NCBI RefSeq assembly: GCF_039939195.1
Contig: NZ_JBDUUH010000001.1
Coordinates: 434,001-498,000 of the forward strand
DNA from: Foliimonas ilicis
Lineage (GTDB): Bacteria > Pseudomonadota > Alphaproteobacteria > Rhizobiales > Rhizobiaceae
Length of the DNA stretch: 64,000 bases
Reading direction: 5' to 3'
The notes under the pieces were generated by a model. The model was not told where the DNA came from. It did not search any database and saw only the letters and a program-made list of their open reading frames with translations. The stretch's first letter is position 1. The number at the start of each line of letters is the position of its first letter. Shown piece by piece: positions 38,662 through 46,987 of the stretch. Made by a program: the position numbers and the translations under genes.

Positions 38662-39741
38662 TCAATCGACTCGTGAAACAGTATAGTTTTTGACGCGAAG
38701 CAGCTCGATAAGTCCTTCATCGCCCGGCAGATGCAGCGCACCGACCGCGATGAAAGCCGCACCTTCATCGATCAAAGGGCTGGCATTGGTCGCCATATTC
38801 TTATTGCGCGACTTGACCATCGCTTCCTCGAAATCGCTGTAACCCACCGCGGCCAGTTCATCAGGCGGCGTCAGCGCATTCATGAATGGCCAGAACATGC
38901 CCGTTTGCTCGTTCCGGTAAAGCACCAGCATCGTCTCGATGACATCATCCATGCGGTCGCCGAGTTCGAGCGTCGCCAAAAGCCCTTTGACGTGAAAATC
39001 CATCGGCAGGGAGGCCATTGCCTTCAACTGATCGACTGCCGTTTCCAGTCCCTCTACCGATTTTCCCTGCGCCTTCGCATCGTTTGCGAGCTTGATGTCG
39101 AGAATGGGCGCGCCCTGCTCCTTGCGGGCAGTCTCGCAGGCCGGAAGCGACAGCATCGCCGACAACATCCAGGGTTTCATCTTCTTGACGCTGCCGGGCG
39201 GAATACCGCGCGCGTCGAGCGCTTTCGAGACGGTTTTCGCATCTTCCGACGAATATAACGACAGAAGCGTCGTGTCGTCGGTGAACATCATCAGATCGGG
39301 CTGTTGCATGATGGATGCCATCATCTTGCCCTGATCGAGAACGTCGGTCGTTTCTATGACGACTGTGCCGGATGCATCGAACGCCTTTTGGGCGGACGGC
39401 GTCAGCGTCACGACGCGCGGGTCGGTGAGATGCATTGTTCCGAACAGATAGGAAGGCTCGACACCCTCTTTCTCGATCTTCCAGAGCAGGCCTTCGCCGT
39501 TCTTGACCGATGCTGCGTCCTTTTCGATCCGCTCCAACATTTTCGGGTCTTCCGAGCGAATGACCTCCATGAGATTCTTGCCGGTGCAGGCTGGCGTTTG
39601 TGCCTGCGCGCGGGTCGTTGCAACGAATGTGACGACAAGAAAACTGATCAGGAACAGGATGTTCGCAGCGACGATGAGCTTGATCGAGATCAGCGCTACG
39701 CGGTCAGCCACGCTTTCCGTGTTTTTCGGCGAGTTTTTCAT
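38662..39741 (-). CDS. TraB/GumN family protein
   Basis: A 359-residue protein with an N-terminal helix (about 15-40) followed by the TraB/GumN core: SYLFGTMHLTDPRVVTL with its GTxH-type motif, AFDASGTVVIETTDV, LDARGIPPGS, and the closing FIAVGALHLPGDEGLIELLR. The GxxH and second GALHLPG motifs are the presumed catalytic positions of this putative metalloprotease family. It is probably anchored in the inner membrane facing the periplasm. The ATG at 39741 is chosen; 39789 is possible. Confidence 0.85.
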   Translation of the reverse strand: MKNSPKNTESVADRVALISIKLIVAANILFLISFLVVTFVATTRAQAQTPACTGKNLMEVIRSEDPKMLERIEKDAASVKNGEGLLWKIEKEGVEPSYLFGTMHLTDPRVVTLTPSAQKAFDASGTVVIETTDVLDQGKMMASIMQQPDLMMFTDDTTLLSLYSSEDAKTVSKALDARGIPPGSVKKMKPWMLSAMLSLPACETARKEQGAPILDIKLANDAKAQGKSVEGLETAVDQLKAMASLPMDFHVKGLLATLELGDRMDDVIETMLVLYRNEQTGMFWPFMNALTPPDELAAVGYSDFEEAMVKSRNKNMATNASPLIDEGAAFIAVGALHLPGDEGLIELLRVKNYTVSRVD

Positions 39742-39803
39742 AAAGCGGATGCTAGCCGGTAAAAACGGTGAAACTGTTAATCGCTTCACGCAAATTGTTC
39801 GTT

Positions 39804-40742
39804 TCAGGCGCGGGGATGCGCTGCCTCGTAGACTTCGAGCAGCCGCGCCGAATCCACGCCCGTATAGATTTGCGTTGTCGAAAGGCTGGCGTGGCCAAGC
39901 AATTCCTGAATAGTGCGCAAATCGCCACCGCGCGCCAGAAGATGCGTCGCGAAAGAATGGCGCAGCGCATGCGGCGTGGCGGTGTCGGGCAGGTTCAAGG
40001 CGGAACGCAATTTCTGCATTTCGCGCTGGATAATTGCCGGATTGAGCGGACCGCCGCGCGCACCGCGAAAGAGCGGGGCATTTGCGCCAAGATCATAGGG
40101 GCAAAGCTTGCGATATTCGGCGACTACTTTCGAGGCGACGGCAAGGACCGGGGTGAGACGGGTCTTGCCGCCCTTGCCGGTGATGCGCAAAATATCGTCA
40201 TTCTGCCCGGTAAGATCGGCTCCAGTCAGTCCGAGCGCTTCGGAAATGCGCAGGCCCGATCCATAGAGAAGCGTGAGCACGGCGGCATTGCGCGCGGCAA
40301 TCCATGGCTCTTCGGCCAGTTGCTCGCCAGCGGATACGACCCTTTTCGCATCCAAAAGGGATAGCGGTTTCGGCAGGGATTTTGGCTGTTTCGGCGCGCG
40401 TAAGGCGGCTGCACCCGCAGCATTCACCTGTCCGCGTCTTTCCAGAAATCGTAAAAGCGAGCGGACTCCTGCAAGGCCACGGCCCAATGTTCTGGCGCCT
40501 GCGCCATCATTGCGGCGCGATGCCAGAAAACCGCGAAGATCGGCGGGGCGAAGATCGGCAATGTCGGAAATCGCCGGCGGGCCGCCGCAATGTCCGGTCA
40601 GAAATTGCAGGAATTGCCGCGTGTCGCGTTCATAGGCTTCGACCGTCAAAGGGGACAAACGCCGCTCCGATCCAAGCATTTTCAGCCAGTCCTGACGGGC
40701 TGTCTGAAGATCGGGCTTGGCGGAAATCAGGAATTCCTGCAT
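39804..40742 (-). CDS. xerC: tyrosine recombinase XerC
   Basis: Site-specific recombinase that resolves chromosome dimers at dif with XerD, 312 residues. The N-terminal SAM-like domain includes LSPLTVEAYERDTRQFLQFL. Catalytic residues are in GSGLRISEALGL (R), HALRHSFATHLLARGG (H-x-x-R), LLGHASLSTTQIY (H and nucleophile Y). The start at 40742 gives MQEFLISA; the frame from 40883 runs across the promoter region. It is divergent from rimM with only 82 bases between. Confidence 0.93.
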   Translation of the reverse strand: MQEFLISAKPDLQTARQDWLKMLGSERRLSPLTVEAYERDTRQFLQFLTGHCGGPPAISDIADLRPADLRGFLASRRNDGAGARTLGRGLAGVRSLLRFLERRGQVNAAGAAALRAPKQPKSLPKPLSLLDAKRVVSAGEQLAEEPWIAARNAAVLTLLYGSGLRISEALGLTGADLTGQNDDILRITGKGGKTRLTPVLAVASKVVAEYRKLCPYDLGANAPLFRGARGGPLNPAIIQREMQKLRSALNLPDTATPHALRHSFATHLLARGGDLRTIQELLGHASLSTTQIYTGVDSARLLEVYEAAHPRA

Positions 40743-40824
40743 TGGCAGCGTGTCTCTGTGAATGTAAGTCAATTTTGATTTACATACGTTAGCAACCGAT
40801 GAACCGCGCAAAGCGCCAAGAAAA

Positions 40825-41370
40825 ATGACAAAATTGGAAAATCCCCTACTCATGGCCGTTATCGGCGCCGCCCACGGAATCAAGGGCGAATTGCGCGTAA
40901 AGCCTTATACGGCCGACCCGCTGGCACTGGGTGATTATGGCCCGCTCTACGACAAGAACGGACGCGTCTTCGAGATCAAGGACATCCGGCCTGCAAACAC
41001 CGTCGTCGTCGTACGGTTCAAACAGGTGGCGGACCGCAATGCTGCGGAGGCGCTTAACGGCGTTGAACTGTTCGTCGAGCGTTCGGCGCTGCCCGACGAT
41101 GGCGACGAAGGCGAGTTCTATCACGCCGATCTCGTCGGCCTTTCGGTGAAGGATGAAACCGGAGCAGTGGCCGGAAAGGTGAGTGCGGTCCATAATTTCG
41201 GCGGCGGCGACATTCTGGAAATCAGCTTCAACGGCAAAAAGGGATTGCTGGTGCCTTTCACCGAAGCAGCCGTGCCGGAAGTCGATATTGCGGGCGGCTT
41301 TGTCCGGGTCGACAGCGAGGCGGCAGGTCTGATCGAAGGCGACGACGAAGACGAAGGCCCGAAAGAGTGA
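40825..41370 (+). CDS. rimM: ribosome maturation factor RimM
   Basis: 16S rRNA processing protein for 30S assembly, 181 residues. It has the N-terminal RimM domain (IGAAHGIKGELRVKPYTADPLAL) and the PRC-barrel part (FYHADLVGLSV, GKVSAVHNFGGGDILEI, VPFTEAAVPEVDI). Its GTGA end overlaps the trmD start. Unusually, rpsP is not upstream: the divergent xerC gene is there instead. Confidence 0.94.
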   Translation: MTKLENPLLMAVIGAAHGIKGELRVKPYTADPLALGDYGPLYDKNGRVFEIKDIRPANTVVVVRFKQVADRNAAEALNGVELFVERSALPDDGDEGEFYHADLVGLSVKDETGAVAGKVSAVHNFGGGDILEISFNGKKGLLVPFTEAAVPEVDIAGGFVRVDSEAAGLIEGDDEDEGPKE

Positions 41371-42092
41371 GTTTTCGCGCCTCCGTCCTCACGCTTTACC
41401 CGGATATGTTTCCCGGCGCGCTGGGCTTATCTCTCGCCGGGCGTGCGCTGGAAGCAGGCACGTGGTCGCTGGAAACGATCCAGATCCGCGATTTCGCAAC
41501 GGATAAGCACCGCACGGTAGACGACACGCCAGCCGGAGGCGGTGCCGGAATGGTGATGCGCGCCGATGTGCTGTCGCGCGCAATCGACCATGCTGCTCCC
41601 GAAAACGATCCGCGCCCGAAGCTTCTGATGAGCCCGCGCGGCAAGCCGCTCGATCAGGCGCGTGTGCGCGAACTGGCGGTTGGTCCCGGTGCCGTCATTC
41701 TTTGCGGACGCTTCGAAGGCGTCGACCAGAGGCTGATCGAGGCGCGCGGATTGGAGGAGGTCTCCATCGGCGACTACATCCTTTCCGGCGGCGAACCGGC
41801 AGCGCTCGTGCTGTTGGATGCAGTGGTGCGCCTGCTGCCCGGTGTCATGGGCAATGAGGCATCCGGCACGGAAGAAAGCTTCGAAAGCGGGCTTCTGGAG
41901 CATCCGCACTATACCCGTCCGCAAATGTTCGAGGGCCGCCCGATCCCGGAGATTCTGACGTCGGGCAATCACGGAAAGATCGGCGCATGGCGCAAAGCGG
42001 AAGCCGAAAGGCTGACGCGCGAACGTCGCCCCGATCTCATCGCCGCACTTGAGCGTGCCGAAAAACGCAAAAAAGACCCCGGTTCCGCGTGA
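41367..42092 (+). CDS. trmD: tRNA (guanine37-N1)-methyltransferase TrmD
   Basis: SPOUT methyltransferase that makes m1G37 in tRNAs reading CNN codons, 241 residues. The knot region is visible in LSPRGKPLDQ, LCGRFEGVDQRL and IGDYILSGGEPAALVLLDA. Start is GTG within the rimM stop (GTGA), giving coupled translation. A 184-base leader separates it from rplS. Confidence 0.95.
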   Translation: MSFRASVLTLYPDMFPGALGLSLAGRALEAGTWSLETIQIRDFATDKHRTVDDTPAGGGAGMVMRADVLSRAIDHAAPENDPRPKLLMSPRGKPLDQARVRELAVGPGAVILCGRFEGVDQRLIEARGLEEVSIGDYILSGGEPAALVLLDAVVRLLPGVMGNEASGTEESFESGLLEHPHYTRPQMFEGRPIPEILTSGNHGKIGAWRKAEAERLTRERRPDLIAALERAEKRKKDPGSA

Positions 42093-42173
42093 CAAGCGTC
42101 GATTTTCGTTGTATGTGCCCGCCGGACTTGGGAAATTTCCCGACCCGTCAACAGAAATGGTGAATTCGCCCCT

Positions 42174-42202
42174 GCCTTTCCGGTGAACCGGAGAAAAAGG
42201 CA
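42174..42202 (+). promoter_or_regulatory. hairpin in rplS leader
   Basis: GCCTTTCCGGT and ACCGG...AAAGGC can pair, with a tetraloop region between CCGG and CCGG, in the 184-base gap between trmD and rplS. It could be part of an L19 leader or a processing site. The evidence is the fold only. Confidence 0.3.
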
Positions 42203-42276
42203 TAACCGAGCGGTCAAGAACTGCAGGTGAGCGTAGGGCGCTCTGGCTGTTGAAACAAAGAAGAAGAGGTATCACG

Positions 42277-42831
42277 ATGGATATCATCCGTCAGCTAGAG
42301 GCCGAACAGGCCGCCAAGATCGAAGCCAAGCGCACTTTCCCTGAATTCCAGCCAGGCGACACCGTTCGCGTGATGGTTCGCGTTACCGAAGGTACGCGTA
42401 CCCGCGTTCAGGCCTATGAAGGCGTCGTCATCGCTCGCAAGGGCGCAGGCTTTCAGGAAAGCTTCACGGTCCGCAAGATTTCCTACGGCGAAGGCGTCGA
42501 GCGCGTTTTCCCGGTTTACTCGCCGCTCGTCGAAGGCGTCGAAATCGTTCGTCGCGGCAAGGTTCGTCGCGCCAAGCTTTATTACCTGCGCGATCGTCGC
42601 GGCAAGTCGGCTCGTATCACCGAGAACACCGGCGTCCGCGCCCGCAAGCTGAACGATGCCGAGCGCGAAGCGCTGGCCGCCGAAAAGGCACGCATCGAAG
42701 CTGAAAAGATCGCAGCAGCCCAGGCTCTTGCCGCCGAAAAGGCAGCGCAGGAAGCAGCAGAAAAGAAGGCAGCCGCTGAAGCAGCAGCAGCCGAGGCAGC
42801 AAACGCCGACACCGAAAAAGCAGCAGAGTAG
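42277..42831 (+). CDS. rplS: 50S ribosomal protein L19 with long C-terminal tail
   Basis: L19 at the 30S-50S interface. The core spans residues 1-117 (FPEFQPGDTVRVMVRVTEG, FTVRKISYGEGVERVFP, KLYYLRDRRGK). An Ala/Glu/Lys-rich coiled-coil-like tail of about 67 residues (118-184) follows, making 184 residues in all. Extensions are common in Rhizobiales but this one seems long. The ATG at 42277 follows AAGAAGAGG; the upstream frame from 42250 is not supported. A terminator follows. Confidence 0.95.
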   Translation: MDIIRQLEAEQAAKIEAKRTFPEFQPGDTVRVMVRVTEGTRTRVQAYEGVVIARKGAGFQESFTVRKISYGEGVERVFPVYSPLVEGVEIVRRGKVRRAKLYYLRDRRGKSARITENTGVRARKLNDAEREALAAEKARIEAEKIAAAQALAAEKAAQEAAEKKAAAEAAAAEAANADTEKAAE

Positions 42832-42856
42832 AACTCTCGCATCCTGCTTTTCGAAC

Positions 42857-42880
42857 AAGGCGGCTTCGGCCGCCTTTTTC
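42857..42880 (+). terminator. intrinsic terminator after rplS
   Basis: AAGGCGGC-TTCG-GCCGCCTT with a UUCG-type tetraloop, followed by TTTC, ends the rimM-trmD-rplS transcript. Confidence 0.93.
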
Positions 42881-42911
42881 TTTGCGCAAAATCCAACTGT
42901 GGGAGGACAGT

Positions 42912-43730
42912 ATGACCGATTTTAGTGCCGCAAACCGCTTGAACTGGGACAATCGCGCCGAATTGCACGCCACGGACGAGACCGGAACCTACATGATCGA
43001 CCGGGTTCTTGGCGGCGGGTCGGCCCTGCATGATCTCGAACTCAAAGAACTAGGCGATGTTTCCGGCAAGGATATCGTGCATTTGCAATGCCATATCGGG
43101 CTCGACACGATCAGCCTGAAAAATATCGGCGCGAAAAGCGTGACCGGGCTCGATTTTTCGCCGAAAGCGATTTCCACCGCGCGCGATTTTGCTGAGCGTG
43201 CAGGCGCCGATGTACGCTTCGTGGAAGCATCGGTCTATGACGCGCCGCAGGCGCTTGGCGAAACATACGACATCGTTTTCGTGACATGGGGCGCGATCAA
43301 CTGGCTGGACGATATCGTCCGCTGGGCGGAAGTTGTATCAGCGCTGCTGCGTCCCGGCGGCAGACTCTACCTGCTCGAAGGCCACCCGCAGATGAACCAG
43401 TTCGAAGCCCGCGACGGCAAGCTCGATCTCGAATTCGACTGGCGCACACCGGCAAACAAGCCGCTTACCTTTGACGACGCACAAACTTACACGGGCGACG
43501 CACGCAAGCTGACGGCGACACGCTGCTACGAATGGATTCATCCGCTAAGCGACGTAGTGAATGCGATCCTTGGTGCGGGCTTGGCGCTGGACTTCCTGAA
43601 TGAGCACGACATCGTCATCTGGAAGCCGTTCCCGTTCGTCGTGGAGGCTGGCGAAGACCAGTACGCTCTGCCGGAAGGGCAGATCAAAATCCCGATGTCG
43701 TTTTCGATAGGTGCTACGAAACGCGGATGA
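42912..43730 (+). CDS. class I SAM-dependent methyltransferase
   Basis: A 272-residue Rossmann methyltransferase. The SAM loop is weak but visible as VHLQCHIGLDTISL, with the acidic strand VTGLDFSPKAI, motif II YDIVFVTWGAINWL and RPGGRLYLLEGHP. The MTDFSAANRLNWDNRAELH start is frequent in a group of alphaproteobacterial methyltransferases of unknown substrate. GGGAGGAC gives a good ribosome site for the ATG at 42912. Confidence 0.85.
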   Translation: MTDFSAANRLNWDNRAELHATDETGTYMIDRVLGGGSALHDLELKELGDVSGKDIVHLQCHIGLDTISLKNIGAKSVTGLDFSPKAISTARDFAERAGADVRFVEASVYDAPQALGETYDIVFVTWGAINWLDDIVRWAEVVSALLRPGGRLYLLEGHPQMNQFEARDGKLDLEFDWRTPANKPLTFDDAQTYTGDARKLTATRCYEWIHPLSDVVNAILGAGLALDFLNEHDIVIWKPFPFVVEAGEDQYALPEGQIKIPMSFSIGATKRG

Positions 43731-43848
43731 TTTTCCGAAAGCGGCCGGCTTGCCGGAATGGATTTATCTTTTAGCGGGCAAAGCTGCTGCGCCGCCGCTT
43801 GCAAGCTTTATCAGGACGGATAAAGTCGCGGAAACTCAGGAGCGCACC

Positions 43849-44646
43849 ATGACGAAAATCTCCCTGTCGATTGCAGGCGCCGTTGCCTGTTTGATGCTTC
43901 CGTTCGCCGCAATGGCGCAAACCCTTCCCGATCTTGGCGGAAAGTCTGTGGTCGTCGTCACGGAAAATGCCTATCCGCCGCTGCAGTTCGTCGATCCGAA
44001 GACCGGCGAGCAGATCGGCTGGGAATATGACGCGATGAACGAACTCGCCAAGCGCCTGAACTTCAAGGTCGAGTACAAGAATACGAGCTGGGATGCGATG
44101 ATCCAGGCTGTTTCCGACGGTCAGTATGATCTCGGCATGACCGGTATTACCATCAAGGAAGACCGCAAAGAGAAGGTCGATTTCTCCGCGCCTTACATGC
44201 ATTCGGAAATGCGTATGCTGGTGCGCTCCGATGAAGAACGCTTCACCGACGAAAAGACTTTTGCGGCTTTCAAGGATGGTCTGATCGCCGCGCAGGCCGG
44301 AACGACGCCATTCTTCGTTTCGGTCTATGACGTTCTGGACGGCAATGAGCAGAACCCGCGCATCAAACTTTTCGAGACGTTCGGCGCGACGGTGCAGGCC
44401 CTACGCTCTGGCGATGTCGATCTGGTGCTGACCGATGGTGTGGCAGCTAATGGCTATGTTTCGGCGTCCGACGGTAAGCTGAAAGTCATTGGCGGTCCGC
44501 TCGGCTCGGAAGATTTCGGCTTCATCTTCAAGAAGGGTTCCGATCTGGTCGAGCCGATCAACGCCGGCATCGAAGCTATGAAGGCCGATGGCTCGCTCGA
44601 CGCGCTGAACAAGAAGTGGTTCCTCGACTACAAGATGGGCCAGTGA
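43849..44646 (+). CDS. amino-acid ABC transporter substrate-binding protein
   Basis: A 265-residue periplasmic binding protein of family 3 (polar amino acids). Signal peptide ends near AMAQ (residue 24). Core features: VVVVTENAYPPLQFVD, GWEYDAMNELAKRL, YDLGMTGITIKEDRKEKVDFS, and the IAAQAGTTP and DLVLTDGV segments. The start at 43849 has an AGGAGCG ribosome site; upstream codons read through the preceding gene. It is followed by a matching permease but no ATPase. Confidence 0.9.
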   Translation: MTKISLSIAGAVACLMLPFAAMAQTLPDLGGKSVVVVTENAYPPLQFVDPKTGEQIGWEYDAMNELAKRLNFKVEYKNTSWDAMIQAVSDGQYDLGMTGITIKEDRKEKVDFSAPYMHSEMRMLVRSDEERFTDEKTFAAFKDGLIAAQAGTTPFFVSVYDVLDGNEQNPRIKLFETFGATVQALRSGDVDLVLTDGVAANGYVSASDGKLKVIGGPLGSEDFGFIFKKGSDLVEPINAGIEAMKADGSLDALNKKWFLDYKMGQ

Positions 44647-44698
44647 CGCCTGCTTACTGCGTAAAGGTGGCCGGGCGCGCTGAAACGGCGCGCCTCGC

Positions 44699-45511
44699 AT
44701 GAGCGACCGGCCCGTAAAGACGCAGAACGATTTTCCGTGGTGGCTGGTCGCGGCGGCAGTCATCGCAATTGTCGCTGGTTTCTACATTGCGACCAACGAT
44801 CTTTATTTCCAGATTTTGACGATCGTCTCGAGAGGCGTGTGGATTACGGTTTTCGTGACGCTGGTCGGCTTTTCTCTGGCGTCTGCGCTTGGGCTCGGCA
44901 TTGCGCTCATGGCGCTTTCAGGCTCGGCATGGCTGCGCCAGATGTCGCGGTTTTATGTCGAGATCATTCGCGGCATGCCGATCCTCGTTTTGCTGTTCTG
45001 GATCGCTTTCGTCGGCGCGCCGGCGCTCGTCGCGGGCTGGAATGCGCTGACCGCGCCGTTGCAGGAGGCTGGCTGGCTGAAACCTGTTCTTGTGCGCGAC
45101 CTGTCGCTGCTCTGGCGTGCAATCATCGCGCTGATGATCGGGTATTCCGCCTTTATCGCGGAAGTGTTCCGCGCCGGTATCCAGTCGGTTGATGCGGGGC
45201 AGATCGAGGCGGCGAAGGCGCTGGGCCTCAGCCGTTACCAGCGGTTCCGGCTGATAGTCATGCCGCAGGCCATACGCACGATCCTGCCGCCGCTCGGAAA
45301 TGATTTCATCGCCATGATCAAGGATTCGTCGCTGGTTTCCGTGCTCGGCGTCGCCGATATCACTCAGATGGGCAAGGTCTATGCGTCCGGCTCTTTCCGC
45401 TTTTTCGAGACCTATTCGATTGTCGCCTACATTTACCTTATCCTGACCGTCGGACTGTCGCTCGGGTTGCGACGTCTGGAAAGGAGAATGCGAAAAGGAT
45501 GGCCAAGCTAG
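44699..45511 (+). CDS. amino-acid ABC transporter permease
   Basis: A 270-residue HisM/GlnP-type permease with about six helices and the EAA loop IEAAKALGLSRYQRFRLIVMPQ that contacts the ATPase. It begins 52 bases after the binding-protein gene, so the two are likely co-transcribed. Its 3' end overlaps the next gene by 13 bases. Normally an ATPase gene completes the set; none is present here. Confidence 0.9.
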   Translation: MSDRPVKTQNDFPWWLVAAAVIAIVAGFYIATNDLYFQILTIVSRGVWITVFVTLVGFSLASALGLGIALMALSGSAWLRQMSRFYVEIIRGMPILVLLFWIAFVGAPALVAGWNALTAPLQEAGWLKPVLVRDLSLLWRAIIALMIGYSAFIAEVFRAGIQSVDAGQIEAAKALGLSRYQRFRLIVMPQAIRTILPPLGNDFIAMIKDSSLVSVLGVADITQMGKVYASGSFRFFETYSIVAYIYLILTVGLSLGLRRLERRMRKGWPS

Positions 45512-46131
45512 AAACGCCTGCGCTGCAAAAAGTCTATGGGGCGAAGACGCAGGAAGAACTGAACGACGCCTATGCGGCGTGGGCAAACGCTTATGACCGC
45601 GAAACCGCCGAAGACGGCTATTGCCTTCCCTTCATGATAAGTTCGTGGGTGGCGCGCCATGTCGCCAAGGGCGAAGGCCCTTTGCTCGATGCCGGATGCG
45701 GCACCGGCCTATCCGGCCCTTATCTGAAAGCACTCGGCTATGACGATCTGGAAGGACTGGACCTCTCGGAAGAGATGCTCGAACTGGCGAAACAGCGTGG
45801 CTGTTATCGCGCGCTGACCAATGCCGCACTCGGCGAGAAGCTTCCATGGATGGACGGACATTTCCGTGCAGCCTTTTGTACCGGCGTTTTCACAGCCGGA
45901 CATGCGCCTGCGGAAGGGCTCTTTGAGTTGGTCCGCATCGTACGCCAGAACGGGCATCTGATTTTCACCGTTCGCGACACGATTCTTGAGACAGGCGGTT
46001 TTCGGAGCGTTTTCGAACAGCTTGAAAATGACGGGTGCTGGAAGGCAATTGAGGAAAGCGACGCCTTTCGCGCCTTCGCCGTTGGCGAACCCGATGTGCT
46101 TGTAAAAGCCTTCGTCTACAAAATCCTCTGA
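45499..46131 (+). CDS. class I SAM-dependent methyltransferase
   Basis: A 210-residue methyltransferase with motif I LLDAGCGTGLSGPYL, motif II acid in LEGLDLSEEMLELAK and the hydrophobic strand AAFCTGVFTAGHAPAEGL, typical of TPMT/UbiE-like small-molecule methyltransferases. It overlaps the permease gene end by 13 bases, suggesting one transcript with the transporter. The substrate is unknown. Confidence 0.84.
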   Translation: MAKLETPALQKVYGAKTQEELNDAYAAWANAYDRETAEDGYCLPFMISSWVARHVAKGEGPLLDAGCGTGLSGPYLKALGYDDLEGLDLSEEMLELAKQRGCYRALTNAALGEKLPWMDGHFRAAFCTGVFTAGHAPAEGLFELVRIVRQNGHLIFTVRDTILETGGFRSVFEQLENDGCWKAIEESDAFRAFAVGEPDVLVKAFVYKIL

Positions 46132-46200
46132 ACATCAGCGGAACCGGCAGCGAGCCAGCACGTTAGAGTGCGATTTCGCGCCATTCGGTTGAGGGTTTCG

Positions 46201-46728
46201 ATGCAAGAGCTTTTGGACGACATCGGCCATCCGACATGGCTGCCATTTACGGTCATCGCCGGTCGCTTGTTCATTGCCGCACTGTTTGGCGCCATCGTCG
46301 GGTTCGAGCGTGAATGGCAAAACCGTCCGGCAGGTCTGCGCACCCATATTCTGGTTTCGCTTGCGGCAGCAGCTTTTGCCATTCTCGGCATCGAGATCGT
46401 ACACAGCGCGCAATTCGTGCAGGACGGTTCCAGGCTCGATCCGCTGCGGTTGATCGAGGCGGTAACTGCCGGTGTCGCGTTTCTCGCTGCCGGTTCGATC
46501 ATCTTCGCCAAGGGCGAGGTCAGGGGCCTCACGACAGGCGCGGGCCTTTGGCTCGCCGGTGCAATCGGCCTGTCGAGCGGGCTGGGCTTCTGGCAGATCG
46601 CGGCCTTCATCACCTTTGTCGCAATCGTGGTGCTCGGCCTCATGCATCGTTTCGAGGGTACGATCGGTCCATCCGATGAAAAGACTGAAACCAAAGAAAA
46701 GTCTGAGACGACAAAGCGCAAATCATAG
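46201..46728 (+). CDS. MgtC/SapB family membrane protein
   Basis: A 175-residue MgtC-family protein with four to five helices. The conserved FGAIVGFEREWQNRPAGLRTH, AFLAAGSIIFAKG and VRGLTTGAGLWLAGAIGL blocks are present. In pathogens MgtC supports growth in low magnesium and in macrophages; Brucella has at least one such gene. Whether this copy does so is not known. The C-terminus is highly charged (Lys/Glu). The ATG at 46201 is the likely start. Confidence 0.86.
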   Translation: MQELLDDIGHPTWLPFTVIAGRLFIAALFGAIVGFEREWQNRPAGLRTHILVSLAAAAFAILGIEIVHSAQFVQDGSRLDPLRLIEAVTAGVAFLAAGSIIFAKGEVRGLTTGAGLWLAGAIGLSSGLGFWQIAAFITFVAIVVLGLMHRFEGTIGPSDEKTETKEKSETTKRKS

Positions 46729-46797
46729 GCTTTTTCACGCAGGGCGTGTGCTCTAACAGCCAATTGCTGAATTGCCAAAAGGTTGGTATGAGAGGCT

Positions 46798-46914
46798 ATG
46801 GAACAGCTCTTTGGCGATCCGGCCTATAAAGGGTTCGTGCTGCAGGACCACAAACGCCTGCCATCGCGTTTCTTTGCCCGGATTACCGGTGCGCGTACCA
46901 GCCGCCTAGCTTAG
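46798..46914 (+). CDS. possible 38-residue peptide upstream of leuC
   Basis: An ATG with GAGAG upstream opens a frame of 38 codons (MEQLFGDPAYKGFVLQDHKR..., ending RTSRLA). The composition is basic and not rich in leucine, so it does not look like a leucine attenuator peptide. It may be a degraded fragment or a real small protein. The evidence is only the ORF and its ribosome site. Confidence 0.35.
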   Translation: MEQLFGDPAYKGFVLQDHKRLPSRFFARITGARTSRLA

Positions 46915-46987
46915 CGCGCTGCCTCGCAAGAGGCCTACCGGCAGATGCCGGCCATCTCAAATTTTTGACATCGACGGATGTAAGACA

